Source: Acuticoccus sediminis
GTDB lineage: Bacteria > Pseudomonadota > Alphaproteobacteria > Rhizobiales > Amorphaceae
Assembly (NCBI RefSeq): GCF_003258595.1
Contig: NZ_QHHQ01000002.1
Coordinates: 1,054,001 to 1,118,000 of the forward strand
Length of the DNA: 64,000 nucleotides
Direction of reading: 5' to 3'
Below the pieces are notes generated by a model. That model was not told the origin of the DNA. It ran no database searches and saw only the letters and a program-made list of their open reading frames with translations. Each line of letters starts with the position of its first letter. The stretch's first letter is position 1. This document shows, piece by piece, positions 1-8,130 of the stretch. A program made the position numbers and the translations under genes.

Positions 1-862
1 TGTCGGTCGAGGTGCCGCCCATGTCGAAGGTGACGATGTCCTTCACGTTCGAGCGGCCGACCTGGCGGATCGCGCCGACGACGCCGGCGGCGGGACCGCT
101 GAAGAGGGCGGCGATCGCGTTGCGGCGCATCCCCTCGGCCGGCAGCCGTCCGCCGTTCGACTGCATCACCGAGAAGCGGCGGGCAAAGCCGCGCTCGGCG
201 AGCGAGGTGGCGAGGCGGTCGAGGTAGGCGTCGATGACAGGCTGGACGTACGCTGCGAGCGTCGCCGTCGAGGCGCGCTCGAACTCGCGGAACTCGCGGC
301 TGACGTCGGCCGAGCAGGTGACGAACATGCCCGGCAGCGCCTCGTCGAGCAGCGCAGCGAGCGCGCGCTCGTGCTCGGCGTTGGCGTAGGAGGAGAGGAG
401 GCAGATCGCCACGGCCTGGTAGCCGCCCGCGGCGATGAGCGGCGCGAGGCGGGCGGCCTCTGCCGCGGCGTCGAGCGGGACGATCACGTTGCCGGCGGCG
501 TCGACCCGCTCGGCCACCTCGAAGCAGTCGCGCCGGGCGACGACAGGGGCGGGCTTGGCGTAGCGCAGGTCGTAGATGTTGCGGCGATCGTGGCGCTGCA
601 GGAACAGGATGTCCCGGAAGCCCTTCGTGGTGACGAAGGCGACGCTGGCGCCCTTGCGCTCGAGCAGTGCGTTGGTGGCGACCGTCGAACCGTGGACGAG
701 ATCGTCCACCCTGTTGAGGTCGAGGCCCGTCTCGTCCAGCGCGGCGAGCACGCCGATGTCCGGAGAACGGGGCGTGCTGGGCACTTTTCGCAGCGTGACG
801 CGGTCCCCGTCGACGACGACGAGGTCCGTGAACGTTCCGCCGACCTCTGCACCGGCCCTCAT
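1..862 (-). CDS. Hydantoinase/oxoprolinase family protein, HyuA-type (5' part, cut by window edge)
   Basis: The reverse strand reads from ATG at 862 to the window edge without a stop and gives about 287 N-terminal residues of a normally 650-700 residue protein. The start MRAGAEVGGTFTDLVVVDG is the phosphate-binding loop typical of HyuA/5-oxoprolinase A proteins. HGSTVATNALLERKGA and ALFSGPAAGV, then FDMGGTS near the edge, are further family motifs. Members hydrolyse cyclic amides (hydantoins, 5-oxoproline, N-methylhydantoin) or carboxylate ketones with ATP, usually with a HyuB partner, which would lie outside the window. AGGAG sits six bases before the ATG. It is divergent from the XRE-cupin gene at 1089, the likely regulator. 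The substrate cannot be told from sequence. Confidence 0.93.
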   Translation of the reverse strand, partial: MRAGAEVGGTFTDLVVVDGDRVTLRKVPSTPRSPDIGVLAALDETGLDLNRVDDLVHGSTVATNALLERKGASVAFVTTKGFRDILFLQRHDRRNIYDLRYAKPAPVVARRDCFEVAERVDAAGNVIVPLDAAAEAARLAPLIAAGGYQAVAICLLSSYANAEHERALAALLDEALPGMFVTCSADVSREFREFERASTATLAAYVQPVIDAYLDRLATSLAERGFARRFSVMQSNGGRLPAEGMRRNAIAALFSGPAAGVVGAIRQVGRSNVKDIVTFDMGGTSTD

Positions 863-928
863 CGCATGCTCCTGTACTGAACGAAGTGGCCGCAGATTTT
901 CACTTCACACGAGGCTATGCAAGCCCAA

Positions 929-947
929 TTTTCATACTTTATGATCC
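929..947. promoter_or_regulatory. Candidate operator, copy 1 (TTTCAT-N5-ATGA)
   Basis: TTTCAT at 930-935, five bases, then ATGA at 941-944. Within it TCATA and TATGA form an inverted repeat around CTT. It lies about 70 bases upstream of the hydantoinase start at 862. The same spaced pattern recurs at 1034-1048 near the regulator start, which suggests an operator of the XRE-cupin protein. Binding is inferred. Confidence 0.45.
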
Positions 948-1009
948 CACTCGTGATGAACGTTCAATCGATTCGGGTGGTTGAGCGAGCGGCCGTTCAG
1001 TGCTTCAGA

Positions 1010-1036
1010 AAAGTGAACGCTTGTTGCCTTCACTTT
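1010..1036. promoter_or_regulatory. Inverted repeat AAAGTGAA / TTCACTTT
   Basis: AAAGTGAA at 1010-1017 and TTCACTTT at 1029-1036 are perfect inverted arms 11 bases apart. A further TTCACTT occurs at 899-905. The arms flank the probable promoter of the XRE-cupin gene and could be half-sites for the same or another regulator. Confidence 0.4.
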
Positions 1037-1051
1037 CATGAACTATGAAAG
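1033..1051. promoter_or_regulatory. Candidate operator, copy 2 (CTTTCAT-N5-ATGAAAG)
   Basis: CTTTCAT (1033-1039) and ATGAAAG (1045-1051) are perfect seven-base arms around GAACT, 38 bases upstream of the XRE-cupin ATG at 1089. Position and match to the copy at 930-944 suggest autoregulation plus control of the divergent hydantoinase gene. Confidence 0.5.
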
Positions 1052-1088
1052 GTTGAGATCGTCGACGACGGTCCGAAGAGGGGCAGGG

Positions 1089-1706
1089 ATGACGGATCGA
1101 GCCGAGAGGGACGGCCCGACGGATGTGGATCGCTTGGGGTTCAAGCTGCGCGACCTTCGCCGCAGTCAGGCACTGTCGCTGCAGGACCTGTCGCGCCGTG
1201 CCGACGTGTCGGTGGGGACGCTGAGCCAGCTCGAGCGCGGCCTGTCGCGCCCCTCGCTGCGCACCCTGCAGAAGATCGGTGCCGCCGCGGGCGTGCCCCT
1301 CTCGTGGTTCTTCGACGAAACGTCGGAGAAGAACGAGGGCGACGGCGTCGTCGTCCGGAAGGGGCAGGGGGCGAAGCTCAACGTCACCGCCGGCGGCATC
1401 TCCAAGACGCTGCTGACGCCGCTCTCGGTGAACGGCCTCCAGCTCATGATGGTGACGATGGAGCCGAATTCCGCCTCCGGCCACGGCAGCTACACCCACG
1501 AGGGGCACGACGCGGGCGTGGTGGTCGCCGGCAGCCTCAACCTCGAAGTGGACGGCCGCGTCTACGTCCTCGCCACCGGCGACAGCTTCGGCTTCGACAG
1601 CAGCCTGCCGCACCAGTTCGAGAACCGCGGCAACACCCAGGCGCAGATCCTCTGGGTCAACACCCAGTCCACCGCGCCGAAACTCGCCAGCGACGCCGAC
1701 GGCTGA
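1089..1706 (+). CDS. XRE-family regulator with C-terminal cupin domain
   Basis: A 205-residue cytoplasmic regulator. The first half is a helix-turn-helix of the XRE type (LGFKLRDLRRSQALSLQDLS...VSVGTLSQLERG). The second half is a small cupin beta-barrel (GHGSYTHEGHDAGVVVAGSLNLEVDG, then PHQFENRG), which in this family (SutR/PuuR-like) senses a small ligand. I chose ATG at 1089, preceded by AGAGGGG, over an ATG at 1038 that falls inside the inverted repeat. It is divergent from the hydantoinase gene and probably controls it and itself through the repeats at 930-1051. The ligand is unknown; a hydantoin-like compound or its product is an inference from context. Confidence 0.88.
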   Translation: MTDRAERDGPTDVDRLGFKLRDLRRSQALSLQDLSRRADVSVGTLSQLERGLSRPSLRTLQKIGAAAGVPLSWFFDETSEKNEGDGVVVRKGQGAKLNVTAGGISKTLLTPLSVNGLQLMMVTMEPNSASGHGSYTHEGHDAGVVVAGSLNLEVDGRVYVLATGDSFGFDSSLPHQFENRGNTQAQILWVNTQSTAPKLASDADG

Positions 1707-1727
1707 GCCGGGCGCGGGCGGGCGGCG

Positions 1728-2189
1728 TCAGACCGGCAGCTCGGACGTCAGCTTGATGCGCTGCATGGGGATGTCCGTCTTGACGCTGCGTACGCCCTCG
1801 ATGCGCGTCAGATGCTCCACCTGGAAGGCGCGGTAGGCGTCGAGGTCGCGCGTCACGATTCGCAGCAGGAAATCGCATTCGCCGGCCATCAGGTGGCACT
1901 CGATCACCTCCGGGAGGGACATGACGCAGCGGGCGAAGTGGTCCGTCGAGGCGGCGTCCTGGGAGATCAGCGACACCCGCGCGAACACGGTGAGGCCGAG
2001 GCCGACCCGGGCGGGATTGACGACGGCGACATAGCGCTCGATCAGCCCCGTGTCCTCCAGCATCCGCACCCGGCGCAGGCACGGGGAGGGAGACAGGCCG
2101 ACCTTTTCGGACAGCTCCAGGTTGGAGATCCGCCCGTCCTTCTGCAGCTCCCGCAGGATCTTGCGGTCGATGTCGTCGAGCTTCACCAT
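1728..2189 (-). CDS. Lrp/AsnC-family transcriptional regulator
   Basis: A 153-residue protein of standard Lrp length. The N-terminal winged helix-turn-helix reads KLDDIDRKILRELQKDGR then LSEKVGLSPSPCLRRVRMLE. The C-terminal RAM effector domain includes VIECHLMAGECDFLLRIV. Start is ATG at 2189; the frame stays open upstream, but homology to the family begins here. It is divergent from the branched-chain aminotransferase at 2349, which suggests local control of that gene by an amino-acid effector, as is common for Lrp paralogues. An inverted repeat at 2209-2231 lies just upstream of its start. Confidence 0.93.
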   Translation of the reverse strand: MVKLDDIDRKILRELQKDGRISNLELSEKVGLSPSPCLRRVRMLEDTGLIERYVAVVNPARVGLGLTVFARVSLISQDAASTDHFARCVMSLPEVIECHLMAGECDFLLRIVTRDLDAYRAFQVEHLTRIEGVRSVKTDIPMQRIKLTSELPV

Positions 2190-2208
2190 CTGCGGCCCAC
2201 GCGGGATT

Positions 2209-2231
2209 TGGCACATCGTGCTAAGGTGCCA
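2209..2231. promoter_or_regulatory. Inverted repeat between Lrp and ilvE (TGGCAC/GTGCCA)
   Basis: TGGCAC (2209-2214) and GTGCCA (2226-2231) are perfect arms 11 bases apart, about 20 bases upstream of the Lrp-type start and 118 bases before the aminotransferase. The position fits an operator for the Lrp homologue; the role is inferred. Confidence 0.4.
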
Positions 2232-2348
2232 CATATCGGAGGCACGAAATTCCGAACAGTGTGCATCAAGGGGCATCTTCGCAATCAGATTCCGCGGCGA
2301 TTGGCGGATCATTCCCGAATGCCCAGGTGAATATCGAAGGCTTACATC

Positions 2349-3446
2349 GTGAAACAGGATACTGAGGGGGCATTCCTTCTCGAGAGGAATCCCGACTGCG
2401 CCAGCCATGACGAGCGCGCCGGCCTGATCGCCGCGCCCGGTTTCGGCCGCGTCTTCACCGACCACATGGCGACGATGCGCTACACGCCCGATCGCGGTTG
2501 GCACGACGCGAAGATCGGCCCCCGCACCGGCCTCGACATGCACCCGGCGACCAAGACGCTGCACTACGCGATCGAGATCTTCGAAGGCCTGAAGGCCTAC
2601 CGGCTGCCGGACGGCGGCGCGACGCTCTTCCGGCCGGACGCCAACGCGAGGCGCTTCCAGAGCTCGGCCGAGCGGCTGGCGATGGCACCGCTGCCGGAGC
2701 AGCTCTTCGTCGAATCGGTGCGCGCCCTGGTTCGCGCCGACCGGGACTGGATCCCGAGCGCGGAGGGCGCCTCGCTCTATATCCGCCCCTTCATGTTCGG
2801 CGTCGACGCCGACCTCGTGCCCGATCCGGCATCGGAGTACCTTTACTGCGTGCTCGCCAACCCGGTCGCGTCCTATTTCAAGTCCGGCGACAAGGCGGTG
2901 ACCTTGTGGGTGTCCGACACGTACACCCGCGCCGCGCCCGGCGGGACCGGTGCTGTGAAGTGCGGCGGCAACTACGCCGCGGCGCTGGTCGCGCAGGCCG
3001 AGGGCAAGCGGCAGGGCTGTGACCAGGTGGTGTTCCTCGACGCGGTCGAGCGGCGCTGGGTCGAGGAACTCGGCGGCATGAACGTCTTCTTCGTGTTCGA
3101 GGACGGCTCGCTGCAGACGCCGCCGCTGACCGGAACGATCCTGCCCGGCATCACCCGCGATTCGCTGATCACGCTGGCGCGGGGCATGGGCCTCACCGTG
3201 CGCGAGGAGCGCTACGGCATCGACGAGTGGCAGGCCGACGCCCGCAGCGGGCGCCTCGTCGAGGCGTTCGCCTGCGGCACGGCGGCCGTCGTCACCTCCA
3301 TCGGCGAGGTGAAGGGCCGCGAGCAGGCGTTCACCATCGGCGACGGCGGGCCGGGGCCGGTCGCCGCGCGCCTCAAGTCGGCGCTGACGGACATCCAGTT
3401 CGGCCGCGCGCCGGACCCGCACGGCTGGCTCGACCGGCTGTTCTGA
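2349..3446 (+). CDS. ilvE: Branched-chain amino acid aminotransferase
   Basis: A 365-residue class IV PLP aminotransferase. It would interconvert leucine, isoleucine and valine with their 2-oxo acids using 2-oxoglutarate/glutamate. Family marks are LHYAIEIFEGLKAYR, SLYIRPFMFG, the PLP lysine in GTGAVKCGGNYAA (Lys204), and FACGTAAVV near the end. Length and the long N-terminal arm match the eukaryote-like 360-residue BCAT group rather than 300-residue IlvE. The start is GTG at 2349, with GAAGG nearby as ribosome site. The divergent Lrp-type gene is the probable regulator. Confidence 0.95.
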   Translation: MKQDTEGAFLLERNPDCASHDERAGLIAAPGFGRVFTDHMATMRYTPDRGWHDAKIGPRTGLDMHPATKTLHYAIEIFEGLKAYRLPDGGATLFRPDANARRFQSSAERLAMAPLPEQLFVESVRALVRADRDWIPSAEGASLYIRPFMFGVDADLVPDPASEYLYCVLANPVASYFKSGDKAVTLWVSDTYTRAAPGGTGAVKCGGNYAAALVAQAEGKRQGCDQVVFLDAVERRWVEELGGMNVFFVFEDGSLQTPPLTGTILPGITRDSLITLARGMGLTVREERYGIDEWQADARSGRLVEAFACGTAAVVTSIGEVKGREQAFTIGDGGPGPVAARLKSALTDIQFGRAPDPHGWLDRLF

Positions 3447-3641
3447 TCGGCGGCTGCGGGGTCCTGTCGCGGCCGCGACGGTGCCCCGTGCGGCGCAACT
3501 GTCTGCGAAATATCGCATTTTCGGCCACGAGAAGGCCATGTTCCGGTGCGAGTGGCAGACCCGGTCGTAGAGTTTTGTCGGATCGGAATGGGCTGGCACA
3601 CGTTGGCCTAATCCACTGACAGTTCAGGATGATCGGATGAC

Positions 3642-4166
3642 ATGCGCTTTATATCTCGTGCGCTGTTCCTTTTCGCCGTGCTGGCCCCGCTGGCGGGCTG
3701 CGCGATCGCCGATGCCCGTGACGCAGCGGAGGGGCGGGTCGACATCGTCGGTCTCAGCAAGGCGGAGCTGCGCATGTGCGCCGGCTTCCCGACCAAGACG
3801 GTCATGGAAGGCGACGTCGAGATCTGGAGTTACGAGCGCAGCTCGGCGGGCGGGACCTCGGTGACGCTGCCGACGCTGCAGACGCTGCTGGTGCCGATTC
3901 CCGGGCCGAGCTTCTCCCAGAACAGCACGACGGAATGCCGGGCCCAGATGCGTTTCGCCGGGGGGCGCGTCAGCGAGGTCGCCTACGCCGGCGCCAACGA
4001 CGTCATGGGCGCGGAGGACGCCGCCTGCGCGCAGGTCGTCAAGGGCTGCATCGGCTACGAGCCGGGGAAGGGCCAGCCGGCGAAGCCCTCGTCGCCCGCG
4101 CCACGCTCCCCCGGCGCGCCCACCCCGCCGGAGACGGAACGCGGCGCCAGCTCCGCCGGGCGCTGA
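3642..4166 (+). CDS. Predicted small outer-membrane or periplasmic lipoprotein
   Basis: A 174-residue protein with a lipoprotein signal peptide: basic MRFISR, a hydrophobic stretch, and the lipobox LAGC with the acylated cysteine at residue 20. The mature part has LSKAELRMCAGFPTKTVMEGDVEIWSYE, reminiscent of SmpA/OmlA-like beta-rich lipoproteins that assess outer-membrane assembly. Paired cysteines follow (TTEC, DAACAQVVKGC). The last 35 residues are Pro/Ser-rich and probably disordered. It stands alone and converges on TctA. I do not recognise a specific function. Confidence 0.82.
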   Translation: MRFISRALFLFAVLAPLAGCAIADARDAAEGRVDIVGLSKAELRMCAGFPTKTVMEGDVEIWSYERSSAGGTSVTLPTLQTLLVPIPGPSFSQNSTTECRAQMRFAGGRVSEVAYAGANDVMGAEDAACAQVVKGCIGYEPGKGQPAKPSSPAPRSPGAPTPPETERGASSAGR

Positions 4167-4221
4167 CTCCGGCACCGACGGTGGCGCTGGTGCCACGGCG
4201 CCGCCGTCGGGGCTCGGGCGC

Positions 4222-5724
4222 TCAGTCCTCGAGCGCGGCGAGCTTGCGTTTGGCGCGCAGCATGGGGAGGGCGAGGCTCGCCACCAGCACGACGGTCACC
4301 AGCAGGAAGGCGCCGCTGATCGGCCGCTCCACGAAGGTCAGGATATCGCCGCGCGAGAAGAGCAGCGCGCGGCGGAAGTGCTGCTCCAGCATCGGGCCGA
4401 GGATGAAGCCCATCAGCATCGGCGCGGTGGGGTAGCCGAAGGCGTTCATCAGGTAGCCGAGGACGCCGAAGACGATCACCGTCATCACGTCGAACGGGCT
4501 GTTGTTCACCGAATAGACGCCGATGCAGATGAAGAACAGGATTCCCGGGAAGAGCAGCCGCTGCGGGATCGTCAGGATCCGCACCCAGAAGCCGATCAGC
4601 GGGATGTTGAGGACGAGCAGCATCAGGTTGCCAACCCAGAAGCTGACGACGAGGCCCCAGAAGAGGTCGGCGTTGGTGGTGAAGAACTCCGGCCGCGGCG
4701 TGATGCCGTGGATCATCATGGCGCCGAGCAGCACAGCCATGCCCGCGTCGCCCGGGATGCCGAGGGCGAGGGTCGGGATGAAGGCCGCCTGGGTGGAGGC
4801 GTTGTTGGCCGCCTCGGGCGAGGAGATGCCCTCGATGGCCCCGGTGCCGAACTTCTCGGGCGTGCGCGAGACGCGCTTCTCGACCGCGTAGGCGAGGAAG
4901 GCGGCGAGCGTCGGTCCCGCGCCGGGCAGGATGCCGATGAAGGAGCCGACGAAGCTGCCGCGAATCGCCGGGCGCCAGCACTCGCGGAGGTCCTGCCGGG
5001 TGGGCATGAGCTCGCGCATGCGCACCTTCTGCGGCTTCATCTCGCGCGGCTTGCCGGCGTTCTTGAGGAGCTCGGCGACGCCGAAGAGACCCATCGCCAT
5101 GGCGACGAGGTTGAGCCCGTCCTGCAACTCAAGCACGCCGAAGCTGTAGCGGATGTGTCCCGAGGTCGGGTCCATGCCCACCGTCGAGAGCAACAGCCCG
5201 GCGACCACCGAGATGAGGCCCTTGATGGGCGAGCCGAGGGACATCGTCGCGGCGGCGACGAGGCCGAGGAGCATGATGGAGAAGTACTCGGCCGAGGAGA
5301 ATTTCAGCGCCATCTGTCCGAGCGCCGGGGCGAAGCTCATCACCAGCACGATGGCGAAGCAGCCACCGAAGAAGGACGTCAGCGTCGTGATGAAGAGGGC
5401 GACGCCGGCGCGGCCCTGCTTGGCCATCGGGTATCCGTCGAGGGCGGTGACCGCGGTCGTCGACGTGCCGGGGAGGTTGAGGAGGATCGAGGCGGTCGAA
5501 CCGCCATACTGGGCGCCGTAGAAGATGCCCGCCAGCATGATGAGCGCGCTCATCGGCTGCAGGTGGTAGGTGATCGGCAGCGTCATGGCGACGGCGGCGA
5601 GCGGGCCGATCCCGGGCAGCACGCCGATGAACATGCCGACCGAGACGCCTATCAGGCAGAAGAGGAGCGCCTCTCCCGTGATCGCGACCTGAAGCCCGAG
5701 TGCGAGGCCGGAAAGGAGATCCAT
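4222..5724 (-). CDS. Tripartite tricarboxylate transporter, TctA large membrane subunit
   Basis: A 500-residue integral membrane protein with about 12 helices and the TctA repeats GIGPLAAVAMTLPITYHLQP, GGSTASILLNLPGT and, in the second half, GAGPTLAAFLAYAVEKR and ALGIPGDAGMAVLLGAMMIHG. It forms the channel of a sodium- or proton-coupled carboxylate uptake system fed by a periplasmic TctC protein. ATG at 5724 (GGGAG eight bases upstream) is preferred over the in-frame TTG one codon earlier. It follows TctB immediately. The matching TctC is probably the one at 8131 across the divergent promoter, since both promoters carry the same operator. Confidence 0.95.
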   Translation of the reverse strand: MDLLSGLALGLQVAITGEALLFCLIGVSVGMFIGVLPGIGPLAAVAMTLPITYHLQPMSALIMLAGIFYGAQYGGSTASILLNLPGTSTTAVTALDGYPMAKQGRAGVALFITTLTSFFGGCFAIVLVMSFAPALGQMALKFSSAEYFSIMLLGLVAAATMSLGSPIKGLISVVAGLLLSTVGMDPTSGHIRYSFGVLELQDGLNLVAMAMGLFGVAELLKNAGKPREMKPQKVRMRELMPTRQDLRECWRPAIRGSFVGSFIGILPGAGPTLAAFLAYAVEKRVSRTPEKFGTGAIEGISSPEAANNASTQAAFIPTLALGIPGDAGMAVLLGAMMIHGITPRPEFFTTNADLFWGLVVSFWVGNLMLLVLNIPLIGFWVRILTIPQRLLFPGILFFICIGVYSVNNSPFDVMTVIVFGVLGYLMNAFGYPTAPMLMGFILGPMLEQHFRRALLFSRGDILTFVERPISGAFLLVTVVLVASLALPMLRAKRKLAALED

Positions 5725-5727
5725 CAA

Positions 5728-6171
5728 TCAGCTCCCGAACGCGGCGATCGGGATCTGAAGGCCGCGGATGAACAGGACATAGCCCACGAGGGTCAGTCCG
5801 GCGGCGAGCGCGGCGGTCTCGTGGAGTTTGATGTCGCGTTCGGCCTGGGCCGAGATGGCGACGAGGGCGAAGGTGGCGGGGACGAAGCCGAGCCAGTCCA
5901 CCAGCACCACCCAGACGAGGATGCCGCCGAGGATCAGGACCGCCGGGCGCAGGTGCAGGTCCAGCGAGACCGCCGGCAGGCCGCGGCCGAGGAAGGCGGC
6001 GCCGAGGCCGAGGACCACGAGGAGGGCGCCCAGCATGATCGGCACGAAGCCCGGTCCCATGCGCACCACCGTCCCGAACGGGTAGTCGCGCGCGACGATC
6101 ATCGCCGCCACGCCGACTGCCGCGATGACGAGGCCGGCGCCGATCTCCTGGAAATTGCGGTATCGCTTCAC
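5728..6171 (-). CDS. Tripartite tricarboxylate transporter, TctB small membrane subunit
   Basis: A 147-residue protein with four predicted transmembrane segments (LVIAAVGVAAMIVA; IMLGALLVVLGLGAAFL; AVLILGGILVWVVLVDWLGFVPATFALVAI; TAALAAGLTLVGYVLFI), the usual shape of TctB. The motif GPGFVP in the first loop is typical. Start is GTG at 6171, with GAGGA three bases upstream. First gene of the tctBA operon, with three bases between its stop and the TctA ATG. An unusually long stretch (6172-6486) separates it from the operator at 6487-6509. Confidence 0.93.
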   Translation of the reverse strand: MKRYRNFQEIGAGLVIAAVGVAAMIVARDYPFGTVVRMGPGFVPIMLGALLVVLGLGAAFLGRGLPAVSLDLHLRPAVLILGGILVWVVLVDWLGFVPATFALVAISAQAERDIKLHETAALAAGLTLVGYVLFIRGLQIPIAAFGS

Positions 6172-6486
6172 TGTTCCTCGTCCTGCTGTGGCCTCGGGCG
6201 CGGTACGGCGGGCCTCATGGTCCGACCCGCGGTTTGCCGGCGCATCTTACGTCCCTCGGCTGTCCGGTCGCCTTCCCGGCGCCGGCGCCCGGCCGGAGGA
6301 GCGCAGGTGCCCGGGGCGAGGAGGCGGCGGTGCGCCCGACGCCGGGGGCGCCGCGCATGCCGGCGATGACCGGAGCCGGGGCCGTCACCCGCGGTGCCCG
6401 CCGGAGGGGGCGGGAGCCGACCGCGACGCCATTGGTGAGCTCATCCCGCACGCCTCCGAACCGTATCGTGCCGAATGACAAGAACG

Positions 6487-6509
6487 CACAGAACTGTCAA
6501 CACTACGCC
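6487..6509 (-). promoter_or_regulatory. GntR-type operator copy facing tctBA
   Basis: On the reverse strand the core reads AGTGTTGACAGTT (6492-6504), with flanks GGCGT and CTGTG that also match the copy at 6656-6678. Of 23 aligned bases only two differ. Similar cores lie by the GntR/aconitase promoters, so this is probably the binding site of the GntR protein encoded at 10161-10841. Confidence 0.6.
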
Positions 6510-6655
6510 GTCGCATGACTCGGCGCTGTCATATGCGCTGCCGTCGCATCTGTCGCCGCAGCCCGGATTTTGGACGCATGGCACGCGGACAGGCTGACAA
6601 TTTGCGGTCGCCCGGCGGGAATTGTGACGAAGGTGTTGATCCGTCACGCAGGACA

Positions 6656-6678
6656 CGCGTAGTGTTGACACTTCTGTG
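6656..6678 (+). promoter_or_regulatory. GntR-type operator copy facing the flavoprotein-tctC operon
   Basis: The core AGTGTTGACACTT (6661-6673) is near-palindromic (GTGTYGACAC) and sits 22 bases before the ATG at 6696. It is a near-identical inverted copy of the element at 6487-6509 and shares its core with 10937-10949. TTGACA within it could also serve as a -35 box, so binding would block RNA polymerase. Confidence 0.6.
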
Positions 6679-6695
6679 TATGAGCGGATCAGGCG

Positions 6696-8102
6696 ATGAC
6701 GGTCGACCCAACCTCGAACGCGTTCGACATCGAGATCGACGTCCTCGTCGTCGGTGCCGGCGGCTGCGGCCTCGTCGCCGCGATCGCTGCCGAAGCGGGT
6801 GGCGCGAGCGTCGCCGTCGTGGAGAAACTGACCCGCCTCGCCGGCAACACCCTCCTTTCCAGCGGCTCGATCCCCGGCGCGGGCACGCGCCTGCAGGCCG
6901 AGGCGGGGGTCGAGGACGGGCCGGAGCGGTTCGTCGCCGATCTCCTCGCGGTCAGCGGCCCGCATGAGGCGGAGCACCTGACCCGCCGCCTCGCCGCGAC
7001 CTCGGCCGAGCTCGTCGAGTGGCTGATCGACGAGGCCCATGTCACCCTGACCCTCGTCGGCACCTACCGCCACGTCGGCCACAGCGTCACGCGCCTTCAT
7101 GCGCCTCCCTCGCGGCGCGGCGCCGACCTCGTCGCCGACCTCGAGCGCGAGGCGAGCGCGCGCGGCATCCCCGTGGCGCTAGGCCAGCCCGCGACCTCGC
7201 TGATCCTGCGCGGCGGCCGCGTCGTCGGCGTCGTGACGCGCGACGCCGAGGGGCGCGAGAGCCGGATCGGGGCGGGCGCGGTGATCCTCGCCTCCAACGG
7301 CTTCGGCGGCGCGCCAGACCTCGTCGCCGCCCACTGTCCGGAAGCGCGCGGCACGACCTACGCCGGCGCGCCCGGCAGCACGGGGGAGGCGCTCGCCTGG
7401 GGTCTCGAGCTGGGGGCCGCCACCGGCAACCTCGGAGCCTATCAGGGCCACGCCGGCCTCGCGCGCCGGAGCGGCGCCCTCGTCACCTGGACGGTGATCG
7501 AGCGCGGCGGGATCATCGTCGACCGCAACGGCCGGCGCATCGGCGACGAGACGCTCGGCTACTCCGCCTTCGCCGGCGTCGAGGCCGCGGCCGATGCGCC
7601 GCTCTACATGATCTACGACGCCCGGATCGAGGCGGACGTCGCCAGCGGCCAGCCCGAATTCGCGGAGATCGCCGAGATGGGCGACGCCGCCGCCGGCGCC
7701 GACGCGGCCGATCTCGCGGACGCCATCGGCGTCCACGCCGACGCGCTCGGCGCGACGCTCGCCGATGCGGCGAACGCGGCCGCGGGCGGCGAGGACGCCT
7801 TCGGGCGGACCGCGTGGGGCTTCGGCCCGCTCGGCGCGCCGCTCCGCGCGACGGAGATCACCCCGGGCCTCTTCCATACGCAGGGCGGTCTGATGATCGA
7901 CGACGACGCCCGCGTGCTGCGGCCCGACGGCAGCGCGATCGCCGGCCTCTTCGCCGGCGGCGGGGCCGCGGCGGGGATCAGCGGGCGCGCCGGGGGCAGG
8001 GGCTACGTGTCGGGCAACGGCCTCCTTTCGGCGCTCGGCCTCGGCTACATTGCCGGCCGTGCCGCCGCCAGGGACACCGCCGCAAAGCGCGCCGCGGAAT
8101 GA
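6696..8102 (+). CDS. FAD-dependent oxidoreductase of the fumarate reductase/succinate dehydrogenase flavoprotein family
   Basis: A 468-residue flavoprotein. The N-terminal Rossmann FAD site reads DVLVVGAGGCGLVAAIAAEAGG (GAGGCG at residues 20-25), followed by TRLAGNTLLSSGSIPGAG. The C-terminal FAD segment is GLFAGGGAAAGISGRAGGRGYVSGNGLLSALGLGYIAG. Relatives reduce fumarate-like or dehydrogenate succinate- and ketosteroid-like substrates. No signal peptide or heme-binding CxxCH is seen, so it is probably cytoplasmic. It shares an operon with tctC (28-base gap). The GntR operator lies just before it. In this island it may create or reduce the double bond of the imported diacid (inference). Confidence 0.85.
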   Translation: MTVDPTSNAFDIEIDVLVVGAGGCGLVAAIAAEAGGASVAVVEKLTRLAGNTLLSSGSIPGAGTRLQAEAGVEDGPERFVADLLAVSGPHEAEHLTRRLAATSAELVEWLIDEAHVTLTLVGTYRHVGHSVTRLHAPPSRRGADLVADLEREASARGIPVALGQPATSLILRGGRVVGVVTRDAEGRESRIGAGAVILASNGFGGAPDLVAAHCPEARGTTYAGAPGSTGEALAWGLELGAATGNLGAYQGHAGLARRSGALVTWTVIERGGIIVDRNGRRIGDETLGYSAFAGVEAAADAPLYMIYDARIEADVASGQPEFAEIAEMGDAAAGADAADLADAIGVHADALGATLADAANAAAGGEDAFGRTAWGFGPLGAPLRATEITPGLFHTQGGLMIDDDARVLRPDGSAIAGLFAGGGAAAGISGRAGGRGYVSGNGLLSALGLGYIAGRAAARDTAAKRAAE

Positions 8103-8130
8103 ACCACATGTTCCATCTTGGAGATTGCGG

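Larger units (their letters stand above)
6172..6695. other. Divergent intergenic region between tctBA and the flavoprotein operon
   Basis: 524 bases without a convincing gene. The right half holds two inverted copies of the operator described at 6487 and 6656. The left 315 bases would be the 5' leader of tctB if transcription starts near the left operator. Open frames there are Arg/Pro/Ala-rich and look like GC-rich noise, and I see no recognisable riboswitch. Confidence 0.6.

Noticed and set aside
4378-6369. A 663-codon open frame on the plus strand opposite TctA/TctB
   Set aside because: Charged, repetitive composition (E/D/R/H/G-rich) and no homology-like motifs. TctA and TctB on the other strand are certain.
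6215-6481. Possible 88-residue minus-strand peptide in the tctB leader
   Set aside because: Arg/Pro/Ala-rich with no ribosome site or recognisable features. It may be only leader sequence.
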